NCBI RefSeq assembly: GCF_018129965.1
Contig: NZ_JAFCKW010000009.1
Coordinates: 124,001-188,000, forward strand
Length of the DNA: 64,000 nucleotides
Source of the DNA: Bradyrhizobium diazoefficiens
Lineage (GTDB): Bacteria; Pseudomonadota; Alphaproteobacteria; Rhizobiales; Xanthobacteraceae
Direction: 5' to 3'
Below are positions 36,343 to 45,421 of the stretch, in pieces. A program made the position numbers and the translations under genes. The notes below the pieces were generated by a model. That model saw only the letters and a list, made by a program, of their open reading frames with translations. It had not been told where the DNA came from and made no database searches. How positions within the stretch are numbered: the stretch's first letter is position 1; each line of letters opens with the position of its first letter.

Positions 36343-36691
36343 GGGATGCCAGTCGAAGGTTGGGTTCGATTACGGTCGTATCGCCGGTTTCGGGTCGGCG
36401 CAACTTGAGGCGTTCTAAATTCTGTCGAGCTCAACTCTTTCCAAGCTCGCCCGTTCGCAACAGTCGTCCGGAAGATGCGTCTAATTTCAATAACTTGCAG
36501 GAGTGAGCACAGAAAAATCGTGTTTCCCGCCGGTTAGTGCCTTCGAGCAGCCGCCAGAACCGAAATCGATCACGACACCGTTTCGGGAGTAGGGCCTCAC
36601 CAGCACCGCGTTGCAGACAGCTGCAGCAGAAGGCGGTTTCAAGACCACATTCCATATTCGAAGGATCAGGAATGATACTTCGCCACCCACC
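36343..36691. other. Non-coding gap before the aqpS fragment
   Basis: About 350 bases without a convincing gene. A minus-strand frame (about 36487-36660) reads somewhat protein-like (IWNVVLKPPSAAAVCNAVL), but it has no start, signal or match that I can name. It may be a relic of an unknown gene. Confidence 0.4.
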
Positions 36692-36781
36692 ATGAACGAC
36701 CTTTCGCAGCGCCTGCTGCCCGAAGCGCTTGGGACAGGCATTCTCTTCGTCACCGTGGTCGGATCCGGCCTGAAATGCTGA
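36692..36781 (+). pseudogene. 5' fragment of an aqpS-like gene
   Basis: 29 codons read MNDLSQRLLPEALGTGILF and then VTVVGSGLKC before a stop. The intact aquaporin at 46427 begins MDRFDLSRRLAAEALGTGIL and continues VATVVGSG. The match covers the N-terminus and part of the first helix, after which it ends. An ATG is present, but nothing else of the gene follows. It marks a partial duplication or deletion of the arsenic locus some 10 kb away. Confidence 0.65.
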
Positions 36782-36891
36782 CCAGGGGTTCGTCTTGCGC
36801 TTCTTTGAAATACTTTGCCGACCGGGCGATGTCCTAATCACCGAAGCCCGGCCTTGCGGGAGTCAGGCAGAGCTGGCGCGGGCAGATCCTG

Positions 36892-37143
36892 CTACAACTG
36901 AGAACGAACTGCAGCCCGCAGCTTCTTAATTGCATTTATCGGGTCAAAGCCAATGGCCTCTGCAAACTCTAGAAACTCAACAACATCGATCCGGCGCTGG
37001 CCACTCTCAACGGTAGCGACAAATGATTGATAGCGCTTCAGCCGTTTTGCGAGCTGCGCTTGCGTCAGACCTGATTTCTTTCGCTGCTCAATAAGCATCG
37101 CGATCAGCGCTTTTTGTCGAGGAGATCGGAGCGTACGCGGCAT
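36892..37143 (-). CDS. Small XRE-family DNA-binding regulator
   Basis: 83 residues with one helix-turn-helix: LIEQRKKSGLTQAQLAKRL, followed by FVATVESGQRRID. It is complete for a single-domain XRE protein. Two inverted repeats lie directly upstream (37146-37193), which suggests autoregulation. No target genes are adjacent on the same strand. Confidence 0.82.
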   Translation of the reverse strand: MPRTLRSPRQKALIAMLIEQRKKSGLTQAQLAKRLKRYQSFVATVESGQRRIDVVEFLEFAEAIGFDPINAIKKLRAAVRSQL

Positions 37144-37145
37144 TT

Positions 37146-37193
37146 TCTGCCCCAGAGAAAGGGGGCAGACAAATAATCCGATTTACAGATTAT
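37146..37193 (-). promoter_or_regulatory. Two inverted repeats upstream of the XRE gene
   Basis: A perfect 8-base repeat (TCTGCCCC/GGGGCAGA, eight-base spacer) spans 37146-37169, immediately before the start codon. A second one (ATAATC/GATTAT, nine-base spacer) spans 37173-37193. The first would fold over the ribosome site in the mRNA. The second is a plausible operator for the XRE protein. Confidence 0.4.
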
Positions 37194-37379
37194 CTAAAAA
37201 CCAGATATTGCGAGTTATCGTCGGCCTTAGGTGGCTCCCAGGAGGAGCATGAGCTTTCAGTGGAAGTTCTTGAGGATGAACCTGCTTCGACACCTCGCTG
37301 CCGCGGCTCGGCAAGCGTTAGATCTTCGTTCGTTAAAGCTGGCATAAGTCACTCAAAGGTTTGAAGAGGAGAAAAGCCC

Positions 37380-37727
37380 ATGAGCGGTAATGCCGATCTT
37401 GAAAGCAAGACTATCGAAGCGTTACGGTACTATCGCGAAGCCCTCGCCACGGTCGAAAACCTGGAGCGAGAGGAAGCTTCCGCGCATCGAGCGCTGAGGA
37501 GCATGCTGCCGGATTTGGGTTGCGCCCTTCTCGAAGAAGGCGCGCCATCGCTCAAGCGTAGTCTGTTTGAAATTGGTTCGGTAGCGGTTTCGCGGTCGGA
37601 CGAAGCGTGGACCGCGTTGAGTGAGGCGACGGCGAAGCTCGATTCAGCCCGCCTGACCTTGGCCGCCTTGGAACAGCAACTGGGATATATTCCAGGCGTT
37701 TCGATTGCTGCAGGAGATCCGGCCTAG
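37380..37727 (+). CDS. Hypothetical helical protein
   Basis: 115 residues, mostly helical, with a heptad-like pattern in residues 10-50 and 75-105. ATG 37380 has GAGGAGAA upstream. No Cys, signal peptide or membrane segment is present, so it should be cytoplasmic. I do not recognise it. It converges with the next gene across a 174-base AT-rich gap in which I see no clear terminator. Confidence 0.55.
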   Translation: MSGNADLESKTIEALRYYREALATVENLEREEASAHRALRSMLPDLGCALLEEGAPSLKRSLFEIGSVAVSRSDEAWTALSEATAKLDSARLTLAALEQQLGYIPGVSIAAGDPA

Positions 37728-37901
37728 CTCGAAGAATATCTGGCCCAAACCTTTGGGGTTCGTTATCTGGTCCGATTATCGTCTTGCGTGTCAGGGCACA
37801 GCTGGTATACTTTCTAAGCTATTGATATTATTCGCATAATATTGATTATGGAATATATTCCTATTTCCCGAAAGCGAAAAATCGCCCGTTAGCTAGGTTT
37901 G

Positions 37902-38318
37902 TTACGACCCAGTCGCTTGTCTTCGCCGGATAGCCTCGCGTTGGCGTCGGCTTCGTTTCCGCATTCGTCGAGCAGGAGCTATCGAAGGCATCGGTGACAA
38001 AGTCGTGGTTAGAGTCGGCTCCTCGACCGCGCGGACATTAGCCAGCTCCGTTGCTTGGGCCGGTGCGGGCCGAGCCTCCATGATCTCGAGAACCGCGCGT
38101 CCCTTATCAGTGATACGCCAGCCGCCGTTCATCCGCTCGATAAGACCTTGGGAGAAGATATCCAGGTCGGGCACGCGGGCTGCCAATCGCTTCGTGCGTT
38201 CGGCCCAGTCGCGTCCGCTGGTCGCCAGAATTGCCATATCGCGCTTGATGTCCTCCATGACAGCGAACCCGTCTGGATAGCTGACCAGCACTTTGAGAAC
38301 CGTCACCTGGAAGTTCAC
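37902..38318 (-). CDS. Hypothetical protein, winged-helix-like N-terminus
   Basis: 138 residues. The first 85 look like a winged helix (VLKVLVSYPDGFAVMEDIKR, then GLIERMNGGWRITDKGRAVL), as in N-terminal domains of Mrr-like restriction proteins. The tail is Arg-rich (RRMRKRSRRQREAIRRRQ) and could bind nucleic acid. No nuclease domain is present. Probably a small DNA-binding protein of unknown role. Confidence 0.6.
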   Translation of the reverse strand: MNFQVTVLKVLVSYPDGFAVMEDIKRDMAILATSGRDWAERTKRLAARVPDLDIFSQGLIERMNGGWRITDKGRAVLEIMEARPAPAQATELANVRAVEEPTLTTTLSPMPSIAPARRMRKRSRRQREAIRRRQATGS

Positions 38319-38495
38319 TGCCCCACCCGCACCCGGCTTCCGCGAACTTACTTCCTCTACATCTTAGGAGCATTCGAGAACCCCTGTCGACTCACGACAT
38401 TTATCTGCTGGTTTTCGTTGAAGGTGCTCGGTGCAGAGATCCTTGTTGTTGGGCATGACAATGCCGGAAGGCGTGAGGCATCTCGCCAGCGACAT

Positions 38496-38517
38496 CATAA
38501 TCGCAAACACGATTATG
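38496..38517. repeat. Short inverted repeat in an intergenic gap
   Basis: Perfect 8-base arms CATAATCG and CGATTATG with a six-base spacer, in the 280-base space between two minus-strand genes. No U-run follows on either strand, so it is not a standard terminator. It could be an operator. Confidence 0.35.
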
Positions 38518-38598
38518 CGACCTTACGGTTGGTCGGCAAGACAATTGCCTCAGCGCCACCATGCGTTGCTAATCGCATGAGGAAGTCGCTTGGCAGCC

Positions 38599-40008
38599 TT
38601 ATTCAGCCGCTTCTGCGGGCGGGCTCTTAAGCTCCGCAAATTTCGCTGCCATCGTTGGGTTACCCCGGGTCAGCTTCTTGATCGTCACGTCCTGCGCCTT
38701 GTCATTCGCAAGGCGCAGGTTGCGGTCAGCGCCGATCAAGGCATCCTTCGTCTTCTGCAGGTGATCGATTGACTTATCAATCTCCGTGATCGCGGTATGG
38801 AAGTGCCTGGAAGCGAGATCAGTGTTCTTCAAGAATCCGTTCTTGAACGTCTCCAGCTGGCTTTCGAACTGGGTGATGTCGATATTCTGGGCTTTAACGA
38901 GCGCCAGCTCGGTCCGGTACTTCAGGGAATTGAGAGAGGCGTTGCGCAGCAGCGTAATCATCGGCAGGAAGAACTGCGGCCGGATGACGTACATCTTCGG
39001 ATAACGGTGAAAGACGTCGACGATGCCCGTATTGTAGAGCTCGTTGTCCGGTTCAAGCAATGAGACCAGGATCGCGTACTCGCAGCCCTTCTCGGTGCGA
39101 TCCCGATCAAGTTCCCTGAGGAAGTCCTCGTTCTTGCTTTTCGTCGCGGTTTTGTCGCTCTCGTTCTTCATCTCGAACATGATCGAGATGAGTTCGGTGC
39201 CAGCCTCGTCCGAGTCGCGGAAGATGTAATCGCCCTTGCTGCCGGTCCGCGCGTCGTTGTCCTTCTCGAAATAGGCCCGCGGAAACGCCATCGAGCGCAC
39301 CCGGTTGAACTCGGTCTCACAGTGCTGTTCAAGGGTCTCACCCACCATCTTGGTCGACAAGCGGGCCTTCATATCCTTGAGGCGTTCGATCGCGTCATCG
39401 CGATCCTTGATCTGGGTTTCGTACTTGTCCTTGAGCGACTGCTCAGAAAGCTGCTTTTCAAGCTGGACCTGCTTGATGCCGTTCTTCAGCTCATCGCGCT
39501 CTTTCTCGATGGCACCAACGGCTTCGGTCACGGCGAGCTTCTTCTCAAGCTCCACGGCCTGAAGCTTGGCCTTCAGCTCTTGGATTTCTTTTTCCTTAGC
39601 CGCAGAGATTTTGTGCTGCTCGCTGGCCAGAAGCGCCTCAGCAAGCTCTGAGGCAGCCATCTTCTCCCGTTCCGCTTGCGCGAGGGAGTTCGCCAGCGTG
39701 TCGCGCTCCTTTTCGACAGCACTCAGTGCTTCTGTAACCGCGAGCTTTTGGGAGACCTCACTGGCCTCCAGCTTGGATTTCAGCTCCTGGATTTCGGCAT
39801 CCTTGACCGCTGCGGTCTTCTGCAGATCGCCACTGACCTGGGCCTTGGCCAATTCAACAGCGCCCTGCTTGTCGCGCTCGGCCAACTCCAGCCGCTCGTG
39901 CAGTTGCTTTGCGAAATCGGCGTCACGGACCTGCTTCAGGATCTCAGCGTACCCGGATTCATCGACCTTGAAGGCCTTGTCACAGTGGGGACAGATGATC
40001 TCGTACAT
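38599..40008 (-). CDS. DUF2130 family protein
   Basis: 469 residues. The N-terminus has a zinc-ribbon-like CPHCDKAFKVDESGYAEILKQ, then about 200 residues of coiled coil with internal repeats (two similar units of roughly 60 residues, each with QKLAVTEAL- or KKLAVTEAV-type sequence). The C-terminal part has EMKNESDKTATKSKNEDFLR and YAILVSLLEP, a nuclease-fold-like core seen in this family. Function is not established. It is divergent from the HNH gene at 40273. Confidence 0.82.
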   Translation of the reverse strand: MYEIICPHCDKAFKVDESGYAEILKQVRDADFAKQLHERLELAERDKQGAVELAKAQVSGDLQKTAAVKDAEIQELKSKLEASEVSQKLAVTEALSAVEKERDTLANSLAQAEREKMAASELAEALLASEQHKISAAKEKEIQELKAKLQAVELEKKLAVTEAVGAIEKERDELKNGIKQVQLEKQLSEQSLKDKYETQIKDRDDAIERLKDMKARLSTKMVGETLEQHCETEFNRVRSMAFPRAYFEKDNDARTGSKGDYIFRDSDEAGTELISIMFEMKNESDKTATKSKNEDFLRELDRDRTEKGCEYAILVSLLEPDNELYNTGIVDVFHRYPKMYVIRPQFFLPMITLLRNASLNSLKYRTELALVKAQNIDITQFESQLETFKNGFLKNTDLASRHFHTAITEIDKSIDHLQKTKDALIGADRNLRLANDKAQDVTIKKLTRGNPTMAAKFAELKSPPAEAAE

Positions 40009-40272
40009 GGTTCCTGCCCGGATGGGCGTTTCCTGTTTCCGTTGAAAAGCTGGCTGCGGCGCTCACAGAATCGCCCCCGCGCATTTGAGAACAAAATTAG
40101 AACACGCCAATCTGGGCGGTCAAGCGATGCGCATCGCTTCCGGGCATTTTCCCCGGTTTTTCCGATAACGGCTGAGTTTGCGGGCAGCAGTCGAGCACCC
40201 GGCGAATCGAAACCCGGCTGACCAATGCAAGGACTCGAATTCTAAGGAACGGCGTCATGGTATACTGCGCTC

Positions 40273-40620
40273 ATGAGCAAGCGGCACGTTGGTAAAATCT
40301 GCGTCTACTGCGGCACCGCACCTGCGGCGACCATGGACCACGTGCTCGCGCGCGAATTTTTGCCGATCAGCCGCCGGGACAACCTGCCCAAGGTCCCGGC
40401 CTGCGGCGCCTGCAACGGCGTCAAGAGCGGCCATGAGCACTATCTCACCGCGGTATTGCCGTTTGCCGGCAATCATCGAGATGCGCTTGGCGTCCTGTCG
40501 ACGATGGTTGAGCCGCGATTAGCGAAAAACGCGAAGCTGAAGGCCCAACTGGCCTCTGAGCAGCGGCAGGAGCTGATACTTCAAAACGGCATGCTCGTGC
40601 CGTCAATGCTGGCGCCAGCG
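40273..40620 (+). pseudogene. HNH endonuclease-like gene, 3'-truncated
   Basis: The first 75 codons form a Cys/His knot of the HNH type: CVYCG, DHVLAREFLP and VPACGACNGVKSGHE. Similarity continues to about residue 105 and then stops. From about 40605 the plus strand is simply the antisense of the abiEii fragment, although by chance the frame stays open to 41499. The gene has therefore lost its 3' end at a junction with abiEii. The truncated product would keep the putative catalytic core. Confidence 0.6.
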
Positions 40621-41445
40621 CACCGCTGGAAGTTCGGCCGCATTGGGCACACCCAACAAGTCCCATTCAGGCTCCCCGCGCTCAAACGAGATAAGAAATT
40701 TGCGATGATCGGCTGGCATGTCGCCCACAACGGACTTTATCAAGGTAGCTCGAGCGGCAAGCAGGTCGGCAAGCTCCACGGGATCTCGCGTCATCCCCGC
40801 AAAGCCAAGCTTGAACGCTGGCTCAATATTCTTAAGGGTCGGCGCCAGTACCTCCGACATGGGGCGATCATGGCTGAGCAGGTAAACAATGAACGCCTGA
40901 CGCAACGCGTCGCTGATACCTTCATTTGCGATCAAGTCGCGCATGTCGAAGAGATCGCGAGGATGCTGGCGGTCCAGCGCGGCAACGATCTTTCCGGCAT
41001 AGAGGTCTTCGAAGGATACGGTCCGCACCTCGGCAAAGCCGAACTCTTCTTCGACGGCCGGTTTGACCGACATCATTTGGGGCTCAAACACACAGCCGCG
41101 CAGGACGGGCGTCACTTCAATCTTGATCTGAACACCCTGGGAACGAACGTTCAGTTTGACGATGGTGTTTTCAGTCTTGGCCTCGATGATTTGCGCATCG
41201 GGAATTGTGGCTTTGATCCTGCCGGCGATGCGCTTCATGGCGGCATCGATATCGGCAAGGGATTCCGGCCGCGGCGCGACCGGCAAATAGGTCAGATCAA
41301 TATTGACCGAAAGCCGCGGAAGGTTACGAACGAACAAGTTGATCGTCGTCCCGCCTTTAAGGGCAAAACATGCTTCTTCGTTGACCAGAGGAAGAACGCG
41401 GATCAGCAGGGCGACTTGCCGTTTGTAGATATCAGCGAACGCTAT
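40603..41445 (-). pseudogene. AbiEii-type nucleotidyltransferase toxin, inactivated
   Basis: The sequence KGGTTINLFVRNLPRLSVNI matches the nucleotidyltransferase motif of AbiEii toxins, and FEDLYAGKIVAAL with DLFDMRDL follows. There are three defects. First, the frame upstream ends in a stop at 41446-41448, and no ATG, GTG or TTG lies at the usual start; an ATA sits there instead. Second, the catalytic Asp-x-Asp reads Asn-x-Asp (SVNID). Third, the C-terminus ends abruptly at the HNH junction. I take the toxin to be dead. Confidence 0.7.
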
Positions 41446-42286
41446 TCAGATCCTCAGGAACCGTTATGTGGTAGGTGGGGTCGAGGACACCGCCTTTGAC
41501 GAGCATACGCTTGCCGCTGCCCAGATCGACTGTTTCCTTGTCGAGTCGCTTGCGCCAGGGGTGCTGGTGCCGGTCGGCAAAATAGAAGAACAGGCGCTTC
41601 ACTTTAACGCTGGAGCAATCCTTTAAGAGCTTTTGCAGACGAACGGGGCGCAAGTTGCCGATGCCGCCGAACAGGGCATCGACCTGCTCGAAGGTCTCGT
41701 GATTGGGTAATTCATCGAGCAACTCGAATATTGCGCGCTCAGGCGTTGACAGCGTCAAAGGCCAATCCCACTGGCCCCAGCTCAACGCGGTTGTGTCGCC
41801 GCCATGCAAGCCCGACACATCACGCGTCTCGCCCGTATCGACATTCCATTTGAGACTGCCGAGGCCTTTGGTGACGGGGTCGTTTTTGAAGAGCCGTCGA
41901 TCGTTGTGATAGATGAACTTGACCTTGAGCGGAAGTTTTTGAACCCATGGGGGTGGCGCTTTAGGACCATAGAGATGAACGGTCGTGGTCGATTGTGCGA
42001 GGTAATGGGCGTACCCCTGCAATTCGAGTGCGGTTCGTCCACCGACGACGAGCGGCGAATAGTTGAGGATCGTTTGAAGCGATATGACGACCTGCTGCCA
42101 GCTCAAAACTCCACGGGGTCGGCGAAATACACTGCGCGCGGGTTGTTCGAGCCAGCCGGATTTCACGTAAAGATGCTGGAGTTGGGTTGAATACCCCTGG
42201 GCCGTGAGCCAAGCGGCATCGACCAGCATTCCTTCGGGGAGTTTGCTGGCGAGCCGGTTTAGAAGTCCGCCTCTTTCTCTATCCAT
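41432..42286 (-). CDS. AbiEi-family antitoxin
   Basis: 284 residues of the AbiEi type: an N-terminal winged helix (LVDAAWLTAQGYSTQLQHLY and then SGWLEQPARSVFRRPR) followed by the AbiEi C-terminal domain (FELLDELPNHETFEQVDALF). AbiEi proteins repress their own operon and counter AbiEii. It looks intact, while its partner downstream is broken, so it may now act only as a repressor. Confidence 0.85.
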   Translation of the reverse strand: MDRERGGLLNRLASKLPEGMLVDAAWLTAQGYSTQLQHLYVKSGWLEQPARSVFRRPRGVLSWQQVVISLQTILNYSPLVVGGRTALELQGYAHYLAQSTTTVHLYGPKAPPPWVQKLPLKVKFIYHNDRRLFKNDPVTKGLGSLKWNVDTGETRDVSGLHGGDTTALSWGQWDWPLTLSTPERAIFELLDELPNHETFEQVDALFGGIGNLRPVRLQKLLKDCSSVKVKRLFFYFADRHQHPWRKRLDKETVDLGSGKRMLVKGGVLDPTYHITVPEDLNSVR

Positions 42287-42302
42287 AATTGATAATATAA
42301 CA

Positions 42303-42333
42303 TATTTTCAAACCAATGGCCAGTTTGAAAATA
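42303..42333 (-). promoter_or_regulatory. Candidate AbiEi operator
   Basis: A perfect inverted repeat with 11-base arms (TATTTTCAAAC and GTTTGAAAATA) and a nine-base spacer lies 17 bases upstream of the abiEi start, in a region much richer in A and T than its surroundings. AbiEi proteins are known to bind inverted repeats in their own promoter, so this is the natural candidate. Confidence 0.6.
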
Positions 42334-42513
42334 CATACATAACTCAAGCCTATATTGATAACTATAAACAATTATAAACTGGCAATATCGGGAGTTAGCC
42401 CCCATGAAATAGGCCATTGACGATTTTGTACCCGCCATACCCGAACGCAGCGCACGACTGGTGGCGTTCGGTTTTCCGAAGCGCCAGCGGGGGCAATGAA
42501 TCGGCGAACGAGC

Positions 42514-43692
42514 TCATTCCGCGAGAGCGGGTACTACGACGTCATCCGAATGCACGCGCGGTAGCACCATCAACGCGATCAGGGCCAGAAGGCTGAGGCA
42601 CGCGGATACTGCAAGAACCATCTTGCCCATGGGCTCAATCAGCAGACCGACGGCCAACGGCGCAAGTGCTTGGCAGATGCGCGACGGGGCCCCGATCAGC
42701 CCCAGCCTGTAGGCATAGTTTTCGGGTCCAAACAGAGCGAGAGGCAGCGTGCCGCGTGCGATGGTCAAAATTCCGTTGCCTGCCCCGTGCAACAGCGCGA
42801 AGGCCGCAGCAGCCCCGCCGCCGAAAACGCCGATGACGCAGGCGCCGATGGGATGTGTGAGGCAGGCTAAACGTGTGGAGACAAGCGGATGGAAGCGGCT
42901 CAAGAGGCTCGCTTCCAGTATCCGCGCGCCGACCTGAGCCGGGCCGATCATCATGCCGGCAAACAGCGCCTGGGCCGGTGTTGCGCCAAACGCTTCGACG
43001 ATCCTCGGCAGATGCGCGGCCATCGCCGAGGTCACGGTCCAAGCAGCGGCAAACGCGAACGAGAGCAGTACCATGGTGCGATCGATCGGAATGAAGGGTT
43101 TTGCGGTTGGCCCCGCGGATGAAGCCGTCCGTTCCGTCCGTGGCAGCATCAGATTGAGGGGCAGACCAATCACCATGTGCGCGATGGCCCATGCGTAACA
43201 CGTCTCCCGCCACCCGATGGTTTCAAGGCCGAGCGAACTCAACGGCCAGCCGACGGTGCTGGCAAAGCCGGCGATCAGTGTGATGCCGGTGATCGATGCG
43301 CGCGCGTTGCTACCGTAGATGCGACCCAAGGCGCCGAACGCCGCGTCGTAAAGGCCCAGGCCCATACCAATGCCGAGCAGGAGCCACGCTGCCGACATCG
43401 TCCACACCGAAGCCGATGCACCGAGCAGTGCAAGGCCCGCTGCGAACACCACGTTCGAGGCGCAGAGGACCTGTCGTCCGCCGACGCGGTCGATCTGCCT
43501 CCCAACCCGGGGACCGAGCATTCCAGAGATGACCAGCGACGCGGAGAAGGCCGCGAAGAACCAGTTCGTCGAGATCCCGAGGTCGCGCGCGATAGGACCG
43601 GCCAGAATGGCCGGCAAATAATAGCTCGATCCCCAAGCCAGCGTTTGCGCGGTGCCGAGCGCCGCGACAACAGCAATTCGCCCCCGATCCAC
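42514..43692 (-). CDS. MFS transporter of the arsenic locus
   Basis: About 392 residues from the GTG that overlaps the stop of the upstream flavoprotein gene; an in-frame TTG at 43707 is the alternative. Twelve membrane helices are predicted by eye, with the MFS loop GPRVGRQIDRVGGR between helices 2 and 3. It is coupled to the flavoprotein gene. Substrate unknown; the operon context suggests an arsenical or another toxic product of the flavoprotein. Confidence 0.8.
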   Translation of the reverse strand: MDRGRIAVVAALGTAQTLAWGSSYYLPAILAGPIARDLGISTNWFFAAFSASLVISGMLGPRVGRQIDRVGGRQVLCASNVVFAAGLALLGASASVWTMSAAWLLLGIGMGLGLYDAAFGALGRIYGSNARASITGITLIAGFASTVGWPLSSLGLETIGWRETCYAWAIAHMVIGLPLNLMLPRTERTASSAGPTAKPFIPIDRTMVLLSFAFAAAWTVTSAMAAHLPRIVEAFGATPAQALFAGMMIGPAQVGARILEASLLSRFHPLVSTRLACLTHPIGACVIGVFGGGAAAAFALLHGAGNGILTIARGTLPLALFGPENYAYRLGLIGAPSRICQALAPLAVGLLIEPMGKMVLAVSACLSLLALIALMVLPRVHSDDVVVPALAE

Positions 43693-45056
43693 TAGGAGCA
43701 ACCACAACCAGACTTGCCCGCCGCCTTGGCCGACGCGTCGGCGGCACAGCAGGCTTCGACGCTGGCGGGAGCCGGGCCGCCGCAGCAGCCAGCCAAGACG
43801 CCCCCCTCGAGACCACCCCGGTTACATACGCCGGTCTCCGGAAGCTCAAGCTCAACGCGTTCGGCCGCTTCCCTGTCGCCGGCGAGGTCGGCCGCGATCG
43901 AGCGCACCTGTTCATAGCCCGTGATCATGAGGAAGGTCGGCGCGCGGCCGTAGGATTTCATGCCGGCGAGATAGAAACCGGGATCATCCTGGGTCAACTC
44001 GCGCGCACCGTGCGGGCGAACAGTGCCGCAGGAGTGCTCGTTCGGATCAATCAGCGGCGCGAGCGCGACGGGCGCCTCGATTGCGGGGTCGAGCCGGAGC
44101 CGTATCTCGCCCAGGAAGGAGAGGTCCGGACGAAAACCTGTCGCGACCACCAGCTCATCGGCGACGATACTGCGCCCACAGCAGGCGGACGATGTCGCTA
44201 TGCGTAGCCTGCCATCAGACTGCGAGATCGTGGTGACTGGAAATCCGGTCTCGACCAGCACCTGTCCGGACGCAACGATGGCTGCGAAATGAGTGCCGAG
44301 TTCACCACGGGCAACCAGTTTGTCGTTGGCGCCGCCACCGAAGGCCTTGGCGGGATTCGTTCCGCGCAACAGCCAGATCGGGCGTGTGCCGGGCACCTGT
44401 TGAGCCAGGGTGGCCAGATCGATAAGCGTGCCGATCGCCGAATGGCCGGCGCCGAGAACCGCGACGGTTTTACCGGCAAAGCGAGCGCGTTCCTTTCCGA
44501 GCACGTCGGGCATGCCATAGGAGATCTGAGCCGCGGCCTCGGGTTCGCCGATCGCGGTCAGACCACCGGAACCGGCCGGATTGGGTGATGACCATGCACC
44601 GGAGACGTCGATCACAGCGTCCGCACGCAGCGCTTCAGGACCCTTGCCGTTCTGATAGCGGATCTCGAACGGCGCCGCCTCACGTCCCCTGGTCTTGGCC
44701 TTGTCGAAGCCAACGCGCCCGACGGCGGTGACACGGCTTGAGGTGCGGATCACGTCACGCAAGGCGGTCTTCGTCGCCAAAGGTTCGATATATCTCTCAA
44801 GCAGCTCGGTCCCGGTCGGATAGATTGCCGGGTCGGGAGAATTCCAGCCGGTTGGCTCAAGCAGGCGCGCTGCGGCCTTGTCGACATTGTATTCCCACGG
44901 CGAAAACAACTGCACGTGCTGCCATTGCCGGATCGAGTGACCGGCCTCTGGTCCCGCCTCCAGCACGATGGGGGTCATACCGCGCTCCAGGACATGCGCG
45001 GCGGCTGCGAGACCGACCGGACCGGCTCCGATGATGGCAACCTTCTTCGTGGGCAT
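43692..45056 (-). CDS. FAD/NAD(P)-binding oxidoreductase with Cys-rich tail
   Basis: 454 residues. The N-terminal GAGPVGLAAAAHVLERG is an FAD-binding Rossmann motif, and GAGHSAIGTLIDLA near residue 200 binds NAD(P). The sequence also has ATGFRPDLS. Such flavoproteins (ArsO-like) recur in arsenic operons. The last 50 residues are Cys-rich (CNRGG, CCGGP, CCAAD and CGCS), and a further CC lies at about residue 295. These could bind As(III). It lies after an arsR gene on the same strand and is coupled to the MFS gene. The reaction is unknown. Confidence 0.82.
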   Translation of the reverse strand: MPTKKVAIIGAGPVGLAAAAHVLERGMTPIVLEAGPEAGHSIRQWQHVQLFSPWEYNVDKAAARLLEPTGWNSPDPAIYPTGTELLERYIEPLATKTALRDVIRTSSRVTAVGRVGFDKAKTRGREAAPFEIRYQNGKGPEALRADAVIDVSGAWSSPNPAGSGGLTAIGEPEAAAQISYGMPDVLGKERARFAGKTVAVLGAGHSAIGTLIDLATLAQQVPGTRPIWLLRGTNPAKAFGGGANDKLVARGELGTHFAAIVASGQVLVETGFPVTTISQSDGRLRIATSSACCGRSIVADELVVATGFRPDLSFLGEIRLRLDPAIEAPVALAPLIDPNEHSCGTVRPHGARELTQDDPGFYLAGMKSYGRAPTFLMITGYEQVRSIAADLAGDREAAERVELELPETGVCNRGGLEGGVLAGCCGGPAPASVEACCAADASAKAAGKSGCGCS

Positions 45057-45103
45057 CGGCTTTTCCTGTTATTCTGGAATTATCGAATAAGCGTTCGAGA
45101 AAA

Positions 45104-45421
45104 TCAGGCCGCCGTTCGGGCGCCCTGACATTGCGCGTCTTCGGTGCAGCATTCGGCGACGAGGAAGTCGACCAAACCTCGCATCGTGTCGAATTCAGCA
45201 TGGCACAGAAGCGTCGTGCCCTCGCGGACCTGCGAGATGAGCCCAACGGCAAGCAGGCTTTTGATATGATGCGACAAGGTGGAGGCAGGAATCTTGAGCC
45301 GCTCCTGCAAGCGGCCGACCGGCAAGCCGGCATGGCCCGCACGAACAAGCGTCCGGTAGATTTTCAACCGGGTCGGATTGCCCAAAGCCTCCAGCCGGGC
45401 CGCTGCGTCATCGATTTTCAT
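45104..45421 (-). CDS. arsR: ArsR-family arsenic-sensing repressor
   Basis: 105 residues from ATG 45421; a TTG three codons up is in frame. A winged helix (PASTLSHHIKSLLAVGLI) is followed by VAECCTEDAQC. This is the C-terminal Cys-Cys-x(5)-Cys pattern of the As(III) site in Acidithiobacillus ferrooxidans ArsR, in contrast to the helix-3 site of E. coli ArsR. It precedes the flavoprotein-MFS operon and diverges from a second arsR gene. Confidence 0.9.
   Translation of the reverse strand: MKIDDAAARLEALGNPTRLKIYRTLVRAGHAGLPVGRLQERLKIPASTLSHHIKSLLAVGLISQVREGTTLLCHAEFDTMRGLVDFLVAECCTEDAQCQGARTAA

Noticed and set aside
40620..41499. Continuation of the HNH gene as a 408-residue protein
   Set aside because: The sequence beyond about 40620 is the antisense of a recognisable AbiEii gene and has no HNH-family similarity.
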